From the NCBI RefSeq assembly GCF_004803855.2, contig NZ_CP012552.1:1550001-1614000 (forward strand): a stretch of 64,000 bases of DNA. The letters run 5' to 3'. The notes under the pieces are model-generated. The model worked only from the letters and a program-made list of their open reading frames with translations, was not told the origin of the DNA and did no database searches. Positions within the stretch are counted from its first letter, which is position 1; every line of letters starts with the position of its first letter. Of the stretch, positions 38,672 through 47,175 are shown one piece after another. The DNA comes from Campylobacter sp. RM16192. Lineage in GTDB: Bacteria; Campylobacterota; Campylobacteria; Campylobacterales; Campylobacteraceae. Both the position numbers and the translations under genes were made by a program.

Positions 38672-40115
38672 CGAAGCTTATTGCAAATGTCGCAGGCTTA
38701 GCGATCTTTTTAATATTCTCTTTTGTCATAAATTGCTCTTTTGCCCCGCTAATTTCAAGCATTTGGCTTTTAAGCTCAAATTTTAGCTTCTTATGCGTGC
38801 AGTTTATATCCAATATCTTAGCAAAATTTAGAATAAAACTCAGCCATTTTACAATATCTTCTTCGGGCAAAAGATCTCTGAATTTCTCAAATTCTCCTAG
38901 AGTTTTTTTACCATTTAATCCTATAATGGTTGCTATAAGTGCTTTTTGTCTATGTGAAAAGCCATAATTTAAAGCGTTTATAACAAAATTTGCAGAATTT
39001 ATATGCTCTCCGTAAAATCCTAAACATTGTCCTAGATTATGAAGTCTAGCGGCGGTCTCAAGTTCATATATAAACTTATCATCGATTCCGTGAAGCGGTT
39101 TAAGCGTTACAAAAGCATCTTTTGCATATTTTACGACCATTTTGTTGTTATTTAGCAAAAATCTATCTTGCAAACTTCTTACGCTAGTATTGAAATTTGG
39201 CGGAAATTTCTTACTAGGGCGCAATATATCGCTTAGGTAGACACCCTCTCTAAATCCTACACCACTTGTATACACATGCTCACATTTTAAGCTATTTACC
39301 ACACTTAAAAATATATAAGCACCCTCCCTAATGGTATCAAAACGATCTTTTTTAATATAAAATTTATCGAGATCAAGCACGCTTGCTTTGGTTAAATTTT
39401 GTATAAATTCCTTTTGCGATTCAAATTTATAGCTAAAGTTATGAACCGATCTTAAAGGATAGTTTTGCGCTTGCATAATAGCGCTTGATATAGCTCTTAA
39501 GCTTCCACCTATTGTCACTATATTTTTGCTTTTAAAGTTTTTTGGCAGATCTTTTAAAATTTCTTTCATAAAATCATTAAGACCTTTTAAATTTTTCTTA
39601 TCGAAAAATAGCTCTTTTAGTCTTACCGTGCCTACATCAAGAGAAACGGCATCTACTATTTTTGCGTCTTTAATCATAGCAAGTTCAGTCGAGCCTCCAC
39701 CTATATCAATCGTAATAAACTCGCTCATAGGCTCAAGCAAATTTAAAGCCGCAATCCCGCCCAAGCTAGCCTCATCAATCCCTTTTACAACTTTTAAATT
39801 AAGTCCCAAATTTCGTCTAATCAGGCTTATTAGTTCATTTGAATTGGGAGCGTCTCTAAGGGCTGAAGTACCCATACAAAATATTTTATTACACTTATAC
39901 GCTTTAGCTATGCTTTTAAATTCACAAAATGCCTCATAAGCTTTTTGCATCGATTTTTCACTTATTGCACCGCCATTTTCATAGGCACTTTCACCGAGCC
40001 TAACCTTCATCTTAAATTCGCCCAGTATATAAAACGCATATCTTGAGGTTCTCTCAAATATGGCCATTCTCATAGAATTTGACCCAAGATCTATAACAGC
40101 TGTTCGTTTTGCCAT
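38664..40115 (-). CDS. Ppx/GppA family phosphatase
   Basis: The 483-residue protein has an actin-like ATPase fold: AVIDLGSNSMRMAIFE at the start, ITIDIGGGSTELAMIK near residue 138 and GGSLRAISSAIM. A C-terminal helical domain (about 310-483) contains the HD-like sequence ETAARLHNLGQCLGFYGEHINS. Members hydrolyse polyphosphate or convert pppGpp to ppGpp; which one is not decidable by eye. It lies 15 bases after the sensor kinase gene, so it probably shares its transcript. Confidence 0.92.
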   Translation of the reverse strand: MAKRTAVIDLGSNSMRMAIFERTSRYAFYILGEFKMKVRLGESAYENGGAISEKSMQKAYEAFCEFKSIAKAYKCNKIFCMGTSALRDAPNSNELISLIRRNLGLNLKVVKGIDEASLGGIAALNLLEPMSEFITIDIGGGSTELAMIKDAKIVDAVSLDVGTVRLKELFFDKKNLKGLNDFMKEILKDLPKNFKSKNIVTIGGSLRAISSAIMQAQNYPLRSVHNFSYKFESQKEFIQNLTKASVLDLDKFYIKKDRFDTIREGAYIFLSVVNSLKCEHVYTSGVGFREGVYLSDILRPSKKFPPNFNTSVRSLQDRFLLNNNKMVVKYAKDAFVTLKPLHGIDDKFIYELETAARLHNLGQCLGFYGEHINSANFVINALNYGFSHRQKALIATIIGLNGKKTLGEFEKFRDLLPEEDIVKWLSFILNFAKILDINCTHKKLKFELKSQMLEISGAKEQFMTKENIKKIAKPATFAISFVS

Positions 40116-40130
40116 ATACCGCTCTTTGAT

Positions 40131-41423
40131 TTATTTTTTTATATTTCTTAATATTGGTAAAACAAGCGAAGAAACCGCTCCTTTTGCTCCGTCAGCTCTA
40201 TTTTTTATACTAACGCTTCCGCCTAGAGCTTGAGCCGCACCTTTGGCTAAAAATAGCCCGAGACCCGCACCGCTTTTATTTCCGAATCGTTTAAACGGAG
40301 CAAAAAGATCTTTGCTCTCATCTATACCTATACCTTCATCAATTACTTCTACAACAAATTCTTCATCTTTTAATCTTGAAACTATCGTGATTGTAGATTT
40401 TTGAGGGGAAAATTTGATTGCATTTTGAAAAAAATTTTGAATAATATGAGTTAGTAATGTAGGCTGCAGAGTCATTTTAAGAGTTTTCGGGGATAAATTT
40501 ATCATAACATCCTTGTCATCGCCACGGGCTAAAATTTTAAAATTATTAGCCATTTTATCCAAAAATTCTATGATATCTATCTGAACCGCCTCCTCAAACT
40601 GAGCTCCCTCCTGACGCCCGATTTCAAGGATAGATCCTATCATCTTATTCATACTATTTATCTCTTCATTATTGTTTTTAAGAGCCTCTATATACTTTTC
40701 GCTATCTCTAGGTTTTAACAAAGTCACTTCATTTTTAGTTTTCATCACGGCAAGAGGGGTTTTTAGCTCATGCGCAACACCGACAAAAAGCTCCTTTTGA
40801 TACAATACAAAAGTCTGTATTCTACCTATTAGACGATTAATGCTCTTGCCAAGCGGAGTAAATTCATCAGGCAACTCATCTATACTTACCTCTTTTAAAA
40901 ATCTTTCATTCAATTTACTAAGCTTTGAACTTAAAATTTTAATAGGAACAAGCAACATTCTTGATAAAAAGAGAGCATAAAAAAGCACTAAAAATATAGC
41001 CGTTGCATTTACTATCATAATATCTACTAAAATTTGATCTATAAGTTTGTTTTGCATAGATGTCTCTTTAGTAAGAGTTATGTATGAATTTTCTAGATAC
41101 GGAAAATAGAGTTTTAGATAAGTTTTATTTCCAACTTTTTCATTTACGAAATACGGATTTTTAGTTTTTGAATCTTTTGTTATTATATTTACTGTAGTTA
41201 TACTTCCGTCAAGAGTTCCGTATTCTAAACTACCTCTTTTTTGGCTTAAATTTGAACTTGTAGATAGAATTTTGGCCTCATACATCAAAGACTGAGAGAT
41301 ACCCTCATAGATAGTTGCTTTGATGTAGTAATACAACATTACTGAAATGATGACAATTAGCATCGCCGAAGCGGATGCTAATTGAATTATAAATCTGGCC
41401 CTTAAGCTTTTTTTGGAAAGCAA
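40131..41423 (-). CDS. Sensor histidine kinase, partner of the CosR-like regulator
   Basis: The 430-residue protein has a transmembrane helix at about 12-33, a periplasmic region to about 128, a second helix at about 132-155, then a HAMP-like segment. The HisKA H-box is VAHELKTPLAVMKTKNE, followed by the ATPase domain with the N box (IIQNFFQNAIKFS), G1 (VIDEGIGID) and G2 (GAGLGLFLAKGAAQALGG). All catalytic motifs are intact. It starts 22 bases inside the end of the regulator gene, so the two are translated together. Confidence 0.95.
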   Translation of the reverse strand: MLSKKSLRARFIIQLASASAMLIVIISVMLYYYIKATIYEGISQSLMYEAKILSTSSNLSQKRGSLEYGTLDGSITTVNIITKDSKTKNPYFVNEKVGNKTYLKLYFPYLENSYITLTKETSMQNKLIDQILVDIMIVNATAIFLVLFYALFLSRMLLVPIKILSSKLSKLNERFLKEVSIDELPDEFTPLGKSINRLIGRIQTFVLYQKELFVGVAHELKTPLAVMKTKNEVTLLKPRDSEKYIEALKNNNEEINSMNKMIGSILEIGRQEGAQFEEAVQIDIIEFLDKMANNFKILARGDDKDVMINLSPKTLKMTLQPTLLTHIIQNFFQNAIKFSPQKSTITIVSRLKDEEFVVEVIDEGIGIDESKDLFAPFKRFGNKSGAGLGLFLAKGAAQALGGSVSIKNRADGAKGAVSSLVLPILRNIKK

Positions 41424-42073
41424 AATCTATATCCGCGTCTTCTAACGGTTTCGATTGTAGATATATTTAGTGGTTTATCCATTTTTTGGCGAATTTGATT
41501 GATTGCCACCTCTATTACATTTGGAGTGACAAGCTCAGGCTCCTCCCAAATAGCATCTAACAGCTGCTCTTTAGATACGATTTGATCAGAATGGCGAGCA
41601 AGGTGAGTTAATACCTCAAAAGGTTTTCCTTTTAGCTCAATATCTTGACCAAGATATGTTATTTTCTCCTCGTCCGGATCTATTATCAGATCATCGATTT
41701 TAATAACATTTGTTCCGCCAAATCTTAATCTTGCTTCTATTCTTGCTACCAATACATCAAAATCAAAAGGTTTTTTAATATAATCGTCCGCACCTACTCT
41801 AAATGCCTTAACTTCGCTATCCTTATCATCTTTTGCAGATAAAACTACAACAGCTGTTCTTGGAGATTTATTCTTTATAACACTAATTAGATCTACGCCA
41901 TCTCCATCAGGCAACATCCAGTCTGTCAGTACAAGATCGTAATTTCTGATGCCTATATAGTATTCTGCATCTTTAAAATTTTCAGAACTGTCAGTCTGAT
42001 ATCCAAATTCTTGTAAGCCTTCAGCAATCGTTTTATTTAACGTTACTTCGTCTTCAACTATTAAAATTCTCAT
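41402..42073 (-). CDS. CosR-like OmpR-family response regulator with Asp51
   Basis: The 223-residue protein has a receiver domain (1-115) and an OmpR-type winged helix (130-220). It strongly resembles my memory of C. jejuni CosR, above all in the C-terminal half (LTHLARHSDQIVSKEQLLD, then NVIEVAINQIRQKMDKPLN). C. jejuni CosR lacks the phosphoacceptor Asp; here Asp51 is present (YDLVLTDWMLPDG), with Asp8, Ser79, Tyr98 and Lys101 completing a working site. It is followed by an overlapping sensor kinase gene, so it is not an orphan. CosR controls oxidative-stress genes and is essential in C. jejuni. Confidence 0.88.
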   Translation of the reverse strand: MRILIVEDEVTLNKTIAEGLQEFGYQTDSSENFKDAEYYIGIRNYDLVLTDWMLPDGDGVDLISVIKNKSPRTAVVVLSAKDDKDSEVKAFRVGADDYIKKPFDFDVLVARIEARLRFGGTNVIKIDDLIIDPDEEKITYLGQDIELKGKPFEVLTHLARHSDQIVSKEQLLDAIWEEPELVTPNVIEVAINQIRQKMDKPLNISTIETVRRRGYRFCFPKKA

Positions 42074-42107
42074 TTTATTAATCCTTGAGGGTGTAAATTA
42101 TAGGCGG

Positions 42108-42113
42108 ATTGTA
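42108..42113 (-). promoter_or_regulatory. -10 box of the regulator gene
   Basis: The minus strand reads TTATGATACAATCC, an extended -10 (TACAAT), 35 bases before the start codon at 42073. A second candidate, TATAAT, lies at 42097-42102. Which is used cannot be told from sequence. Confidence 0.5.
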
Positions 42114-42153
42114 TCATAAATTAAGGATAATTTCAAGATACTTTAAAAAAAAT

Positions 42154-42471
42154 TTAATATTTGTCCTCAAACCTGGCTCCAACCAAGGCATTATTAAGAA
42201 TTTCTGTTTTTAAAATTTCCATTTTCAGTGAAGTGAGTGAACTAAATTTATCTTTGAGACTTTTGGCGCATACTTCAAGTGAATTTTCAACTGTTTTAAA
42301 TTTATACTCATTATATATAAACTCTATATAATTTATAACTTCGACATAGTCTATAAAATCACTACTTTGAAATTCTACACTGATGCGCACCTTCTGCGAG
42401 TTTGTACGTTCAAATTCAAGTAGACCTATAATAGTTTCAAACTCATAATCTTTAATGAGCGTAGTTATCAT
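42154..42471 (-). CDS. folB: Dihydroneopterin aldolase
   Basis: This short 105-residue protein has the family opening ITTLIKDYEFETIIGLLEFER and the active-site Glu at GLLEFER, then SDFIDYVEVINYIEFIY and a C-terminal SLKMEILKTEIL with the usual KP element replaced by KT. It makes the hydroxymethyl-pterin precursor of folate. The start overlaps the plsY stop by 4 bases. C. jejuni has a similarly placed gene by my recollection. Confidence 0.75.
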   Translation of the reverse strand: MITTLIKDYEFETIIGLLEFERTNSQKVRISVEFQSSDFIDYVEVINYIEFIYNEYKFKTVENSLEVCAKSLKDKFSSLTSLKMEILKTEILNNALVGARFEDKY

Positions 42472-43082
42472 ATAACCTTGCTTTCTTGTCCGCTAAATAG
42501 TCTTTTGATATTCGGAATATGCTTATAAAACACAACAAAGGCTATTATAAAAATTGGTGCATGAGAGTTGATATCAGGGATTTGTGGATGAATTATAAGA
42601 GATGAAATAATAAATGCAAGAAGTGCCGCCAAAGAGGCTAAAGAGCTAATTTTCAATACTCTTCCAATTAAAAACCAAACAACAAGAGCTATAAGAATTT
42701 CGATAGGTAAAAACACCATCAAAACACCCGCTCCTGTGGCAACTCCTTTACCACCTTCAAATTTCAAAAATGGAGAATAGCAGTGACCGATAACTGAAAA
42801 AACAGCCATCGCCCAAAACGTAGCAGGACTAAGCCCTATAAATTTAGCTATAAGTATAGGCACAACACCTTTTAAGATATCTAGCACAACTGTTAAAATA
42901 GCGATCTTCTTAGCAAGCTTTGGATCTTTTTGTTTTAAAACGCGAAGCACATTGGTAGCTCCAATACTCTTGCTGCCTTCATTTTGTATATTTACATTGC
43001 CAAAAATTTTAGCAAGAATAAGCCCGAATGGGATTCCGCCAAGTGCATAAGCAAGGATGTAAGCTATAATATTTTCGTTCAT
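42468..43082 (-). CDS. plsY: Acyl-phosphate glycerol-3-phosphate acyltransferase
   Basis: The 204-residue integral membrane protein has about five helices and the three PlsY motifs: GSKSIGATNVLR, KFEGGKGVATGAGV and HIPNIKRLFSGQE. It transfers an acyl group from acyl phosphate, made by PlsX (also in this window), to glycerol-3-phosphate at the inner membrane. It is the first gene of a plsY-folB pair with a TATAAT promoter just upstream. Confidence 0.97.
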   Translation of the reverse strand: MNENIIAYILAYALGGIPFGLILAKIFGNVNIQNEGSKSIGATNVLRVLKQKDPKLAKKIAILTVVLDILKGVVPILIAKFIGLSPATFWAMAVFSVIGHCYSPFLKFEGGKGVATGAGVLMVFLPIEILIALVVWFLIGRVLKISSLASLAALLAFIISSLIIHPQIPDINSHAPIFIIAFVVFYKHIPNIKRLFSGQESKVI

Positions 43083-43108
43083 CTTTTTTCCTAATTTTGT
43101 TTAAAAAT

Positions 43109-43114
43109 ATTATA
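43109..43114 (-). promoter_or_regulatory. -10 box of plsY
   Basis: The minus strand reads TACTATAATATT, with TATAAT 27 bases before the plsY start at 43082. Confidence 0.55.
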
Positions 43115-43158
43115 GTAGTTAAATTTGTCTGATTTTCTTATAAATTTATGAGAAATGA

Positions 43159-43190
43159 AATTTTGGCAGAGCATATCCTCTGCCAAAATT
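43159..43190 (-). terminator. Terminator after the retention-module gene
   Basis: A perfect 13-base stem (AATTTTGGCAGAG with CTCTGCCAAAATT, 6-base loop) begins directly after the stop codon at 43192 on the minus strand. The tail is TCATTTCTC, without a long U run, but the stem is strong. It shows the short gene ends here by design and is not read into a longer adhesin. Confidence 0.75.
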
Positions 43191-43191
43191 A

Positions 43192-43872
43192 TTAAATATC
43201 TATTTGAATTTCACTTTCTATTTTAATAGATATAGTAGTATTTGCTGATTGTGATGAAACATCACTATCTTTGTATTCAATTTCGCAAGAAGCCAATGTG
43301 TCTTTATTAGAGTTCAAGCTATTTTCTAAGGCGTAATCTTTATTGCTCATATCAAGCATATCTTTAGCTGATATTTTTTCCATATCGTTATTTTGCACAA
43401 ATTTACTCTGATCTTCTTGCTTGATAGAATTACCAATATTAGAAATATTACTTAAGTCAAGAGTATGTCCGCTTGAGATGCTTACATGCTCTATATTATT
43501 AGCATTATCAATAGATTTAGAATCTAAACCATTATTTAAGTCAGCCAAAAAACTTTCAGTAGTCATATGATCTATGGCTTCAAAACTTTGAATTTCTAGA
43601 ATTGCTTTCTCTAGCGATACTTCTCGTAAATTTGATTCATCTCCAAAACTCTCTGAGCTAATTATACTTTGATCTATTTTTAGACTATCTATCCCTATCA
43701 GGGCTATATCTTCTGTTCCAAAAGACAATACAATACTATCATTTTCTGAGCTTGTAAATACAGTGTCACTTACGTTTAAAATATCACCTTCATTAAGCTC
43801 TCTTTCTTGACTTCGGACATCTACGACAATAGCTTTTCCTATTATCTCTTTTACGAAACCCGAATTACTCAT
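43192..43872 (-). CDS. Stand-alone LapA-type retention-module protein
   Basis: In this 226-residue protein, residues 6-70 (VKEIIGKAIVVDVRSQERE, LNEGDILNVSDTVFTSSEND) match the pattern of the N-terminal retention module of LapA/BapA-type adhesins (a G-K-A-x-V core, R-x-L-x-x-G-D, D-x-V-x-T), which plugs the outer-membrane type I secretion pore. The remainder is acidic, Ser/Asn-rich and without Cys. Normal adhesins continue for thousands of residues with Ig-like and RTX repeats; none follows, and a strong terminator does. I see no secretion genes nearby. It could be a relic of a lost adhesin or a small secreted protein. Confidence 0.6.
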   Translation of the reverse strand: MSNSGFVKEIIGKAIVVDVRSQERELNEGDILNVSDTVFTSSENDSIVLSFGTEDIALIGIDSLKIDQSIISSESFGDESNLREVSLEKAILEIQSFEAIDHMTTESFLADLNNGLDSKSIDNANNIEHVSISSGHTLDLSNISNIGNSIKQEDQSKFVQNNDMEKISAKDMLDMSNKDYALENSLNSNKDTLASCEIEYKDSDVSSQSANTTISIKIESEIQIDI

Positions 43873-43900
43873 GATTCTCCTCTTTTTATATTTTTGTGTA

Positions 43901-43906
43901 ATTGTA
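43901..43906 (-). promoter_or_regulatory. -10 box of the retention-module gene
   Basis: The minus strand reads CTAATACAATTAC, a TACAAT hexamer 29 bases before the start codon at 43872. Confidence 0.4.
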
Positions 43907-43928
43907 TTAGAAAATATTTGGTTTGTAT

Positions 43929-43946
43929 ATTGTACTTTGGTACAAT
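43929..43946. repeat. Perfect inverted repeat ATTGTAC-TTTG-GTACAAT
   Basis: A 7+4+7 perfect inverted repeat 9 bases past the stop of the HerA-like gene and just upstream of the retention-module promoter. It may be a terminator stem for the former or an operator for the latter; no U run follows it. Confidence 0.4.
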
Positions 43947-43954
43947 TAGACTAA

Positions 43955-46243
43955 TTATCTCCAGAGAAGATAGACCTTTTCACCGTATATATCACTATTT
44001 TTAGGAGATATTTCAATTTCTTTTATAGTAATATTTTGTATATCATTTTTTGATCTTAGCTCACTTGCTTCATTTTCAAAATTACTCATAAGCTCTTCAA
44101 TTTGTGCCTCTATATCAGCTACTACTTGTTCGCTAAGCTTTACATCATCACGCTCTTTTAGGATCTTATTTGCACTCTTTGCCGAGCTTGCTACCTTGCC
44201 TAAATTTGAACGAGTTAGCAAATTTCTACCAAAAATCGCGCCAAGTATGCTTGTGCCAACACTGATAGCTGCTTCAAGTCCTTTTGATTTGACCTCTTTT
44301 TGCTCTTTTTCCAGCTTTATCAAAGCTTTATTTAATTTGTCTTCAAGTTTTGCTTTTTCTTTTTCAAATTTTTCAGTCAGCTTGGCGGTCTCAGCCTCTA
44401 AAATTTCATTACATTTATCGCTTAATCTTAGATAAAATTCTTCCTTGCTCTCACTTGGGTAGGAATTTAATCCAAGTACACTAAAAAGGCTAAGTTTTAC
44501 ATTTCTATAAACGTAATCTTTAAAATTTTTAGCCACAGCTTTAAAATCTTTTGCGTTTGTTATCATCGAAGGAAGCGCGCCGAAAGAGACCTTGCCGTTT
44601 GGCTCGCCAGAAGCACTTATACGCACATCCTCGCTAGCCTCGTTCCAGTCAATTTCGTTTTGTTCCTCATCAAGCCTATAAAGAAAACTCACGTCTTTAG
44701 TGTGATCAAGCCCTTTTTTAGCGTCATAAAATCTAACTTTCGCCTTTGCGTAAAGATAACCCTCAAGTTCATCGCTGCTTGAAGCATAAATTTGCTCGAT
44801 TTGTGGCGAGATGATAGGCTTTGCGCTACTTTTTACGCTCTGTTTTTTCTCGCTTATTTCAGCATTTTCTTGCTTTTTATCTTTCATTAAATTTGAAATT
44901 TGTTCGCGGCTTAAAGGTCCTTTTAGATAGCTTAACGCCCATCGAGTAGAGATGACGCTAAGGCCGTCTTCGTGGATATTTTTAAGCAAGAAATTTCGCT
45001 TAGCTAAATTTGAGATGAGATTTTCTATCTCGGATTTATCCATGTCCGAGCCTGAAATTCCGGTCATACCATCTATAACGCGCGCTTTATCTTGCGCGGT
45101 TTGAAGCCTACCGATAAACCAAGTTCCAATGTTGCTAAGTCCTTTATAGTCAAGATCAACCGGGTTTTGCGTGCTTAGGATGACACCGAGTCCATGCGCG
45201 CGAGCTTGCTTTAAAAGCGTTAACATAGGAGTTTTTGAAGGCGGATTGCTGTTTGGCGGGAAAAATCCAAAAATTTCATCCATATATAAAATCGCTCTAA
45301 GAGAGCTAGTTCCCTCAGTCTTTCTCATCCAAGCGATGATCTCATTAAGCAAAAGTGTCACGAAAAACATCCGCTCGCTGTCTTTGAGGTGCGAGATCGT
45401 AAAGATATTACAACGCGCTTTGCCGTTTTTATCAAAGAGCATTTTACCTATATTTAGCCGCTCGCCGCTTAGCCAAGCCTTAAAATCAGGACTTGCAAGA
45501 AGTGTATTTATCTTGATGGCAAGTTTCATGCGGTCGCTTGAAGGATAAAATTTCTCTACATCAAACACGCCTATTTTCGCAAATGGTGGAGTCGCGATAA
45601 AGCCTATGAGCTCTTCAAGCGTTACATCTGCGCCTTCTTTAAATTTATGCGTGAATATGTTTGAGATAAGCAAATGCTCTTTGGAATTTACGTCATTATC
45701 AACACCGATAAGCGATAAAATCGAGCTTGCAATCGAGCTTACATACTCGCTAAATTCCTCTTCATTTTCTATATGCGGGCAAGCAAAATCGCCAAGCAAA
45801 GCCACTCCAACGCCAGAAGAGCTCTTTGGAGTGTAAATTTTAAGCTCTACACTCTCTTTAAAGGTTTTTACACGCTCTAAGTTTTGGAACGAATTTTCTA
45901 TCCCCTTTTTCCATGTTTCGCTCTCGTTTTTGGCAAGCTCTTCTACACTTAAGCCCTTGTTTTGAGCCTCACTTTCTTCGATATAAGGCAAGAAATCCTC
46001 GGCCTTCATATCCTCAAAAGCAAGCGCTAAATTCATCATATCGCCCTTTGGATCGATGATGATAGATGGGATATTATCTATACAAGCCTCTTCTAAAATC
46101 GTTATACCAAGACCGGTTTTACCACTTCCCGTCATGCCTATGATAGCCGCGTGAGTGGTTAGATCCTTGTTTTTATATAAAAACGGCTCTTTATCTTTAA
46201 GTCCTACGTAAAATAACTTTAAATTTTCTTGTATAGTTTTCAT
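43955..46243 (-). CDS. HerA-like ATPase (DUF853 family)
   Basis: The 762-residue protein has a Walker A loop in HAAIIGMTGSGKTGLGITIL near residue 38, then IIIDPKGDMMNLALAF. The Walker B region is LRAILYMDEIFGFFPPN, followed by ARAHGLGVILSTQNPVDLDYKGLSN, which is typical of HerA/FtsK-related pumps of the DUF853 group. A long Glu/Lys-rich coiled coil (about 610-665) and a C-terminal helix pair follow. The function is not established; HerA relatives move DNA. It starts 3 bases after the PilZ gene. Confidence 0.82.
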   Translation of the reverse strand: MKTIQENLKLFYVGLKDKEPFLYKNKDLTTHAAIIGMTGSGKTGLGITILEEACIDNIPSIIIDPKGDMMNLALAFEDMKAEDFLPYIEESEAQNKGLSVEELAKNESETWKKGIENSFQNLERVKTFKESVELKIYTPKSSSGVGVALLGDFACPHIENEEEFSEYVSSIASSILSLIGVDNDVNSKEHLLISNIFTHKFKEGADVTLEELIGFIATPPFAKIGVFDVEKFYPSSDRMKLAIKINTLLASPDFKAWLSGERLNIGKMLFDKNGKARCNIFTISHLKDSERMFFVTLLLNEIIAWMRKTEGTSSLRAILYMDEIFGFFPPNSNPPSKTPMLTLLKQARAHGLGVILSTQNPVDLDYKGLSNIGTWFIGRLQTAQDKARVIDGMTGISGSDMDKSEIENLISNLAKRNFLLKNIHEDGLSVISTRWALSYLKGPLSREQISNLMKDKKQENAEISEKKQSVKSSAKPIISPQIEQIYASSSDELEGYLYAKAKVRFYDAKKGLDHTKDVSFLYRLDEEQNEIDWNEASEDVRISASGEPNGKVSFGALPSMITNAKDFKAVAKNFKDYVYRNVKLSLFSVLGLNSYPSESKEEFYLRLSDKCNEILEAETAKLTEKFEKEKAKLEDKLNKALIKLEKEQKEVKSKGLEAAISVGTSILGAIFGRNLLTRSNLGKVASSAKSANKILKERDDVKLSEQVVADIEAQIEELMSNFENEASELRSKNDIQNITIKEIEISPKNSDIYGEKVYLLWR

Positions 46244-46246
46244 AAA

Positions 46247-46972
46247 TTATTGATATAAATTGAGCTGCTCTTTTAATTCTTTGATAGTCTCTATTACACG
46301 CTCTTTTGTGAATTGATTTATAACCTCTTGTACATCTTGCCCATCTATAATTTGGCAACAGTACCTCACAGCTCCTCTATAAACTAGCTCTACTATCAAT
46401 TTTAAATTAACTTCTATATCTTTTATCTCTTTGGTTGTAGGAATTTCTAAAGAAAATTTGGCTTTTATAGTACCACCACTTCTAAATGTGCCACAGTTTG
46501 TACTAACTACACCTATTCCACCCTCTGAAATATCGTATAAATTTCCTTGAATTTCTCCATTTTCATCACTTAATATAACTTTAGTGTAACGATTAGGATA
46601 CACTCTTTGGAATTTTCTTAAATTTGCATGGAGATTATTTGCATATGTGAAATTTTTCAAAGTTACAGTTGAGCTTGCTATATCTACAGATACTATATCC
46701 GCCACTATGTTTTTTGCAAAATATTCATCTTGTACTATATAAGCATTTCTCTCCTCTTTCATAGCCAAAATCTGCATAAGATTAACTTCGCATACAACAT
46801 ACTCATTTTCAACAGACAAAACTTTACCAAAACACTCTACTTTTACACCATTATATAAATTTAGAAAATGTACAGAATGCACTTTTTCTATAATTTTTTT
46901 AAAAACATCAATAGCGCCTTCAAGTATTGTTGCTTTTCCGCCATTAAAACTAAAATGCAGGTCTTTATTCAT
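46247..46972 (-). CDS. PilZ domain protein, probable c-di-GMP effector
   Basis: The 241-residue protein has an N-terminal YcgR-like region (about 1-115) followed by a PilZ domain. The PilZ domain carries both c-di-GMP contact motifs: RKFQR (RxxxR) and DISEGG (DxSxxG), about 25 residues apart. A C-terminal helix (ERVIETIKELKEQLNLY) ends it. It should respond to cyclic di-GMP, probably affecting motility or attachment. It heads a two-gene operon with the HerA-like ATPase. Confidence 0.85.
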   Translation of the reverse strand: MNKDLHFSFNGGKATILEGAIDVFKKIIEKVHSVHFLNLYNGVKVECFGKVLSVENEYVVCEVNLMQILAMKEERNAYIVQDEYFAKNIVADIVSVDIASSTVTLKNFTYANNLHANLRKFQRVYPNRYTKVILSDENGEIQGNLYDISEGGIGVVSTNCGTFRSGGTIKAKFSLEIPTTKEIKDIEVNLKLIVELVYRGAVRYCCQIIDGQDVQEVINQFTKERVIETIKELKEQLNLYQ

Positions 46973-47016
46973 ATACTACCTCCTACATAATTTTACAATA
47001 AAGTAAAAAATTACTA

Positions 47017-47022
47017 ATTATA
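47017..47022 (-). promoter_or_regulatory. -10 box of the PilZ-HerA operon
   Basis: The minus strand reads TACTATAATTAG, with TATAAT about 45 bases before the PilZ gene start at 46972. Confidence 0.5.
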
Positions 47023-47122
47023 GTAAAAATTTCTTATTTTTTTTATTAATCGTTAAAAAATAATTTGAGTTTTAAAAAATATATAAAATTTAAAGTTTGA
47101 TGTATTCGATGTAAGATTATAA

Positions 47123-47145
47123 AAGAGACGGATGCACCGTCTCTT
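47123..47145 (-). terminator. Terminator after ahpC
   Basis: A perfect 9-base stem (AAGAGACGG with CCGTCTCTT, 5-base loop). On the minus strand it is followed by TTATAAT after a run of T bases, and it lies 31 bases past the ahpC stop. Confidence 0.7.
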
Positions 47146-47175
47146 GATTTTTAAGATATAAAAATATTTATGAAA

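Noticed and set aside
39526-39939. 137-codon open frame on the plus strand inside the Ppx/GppA gene
   Set aside because: It is antisense to a well-conserved gene and encodes a Ser/Phe/Leu-rich sequence with no family features; a shadow frame.
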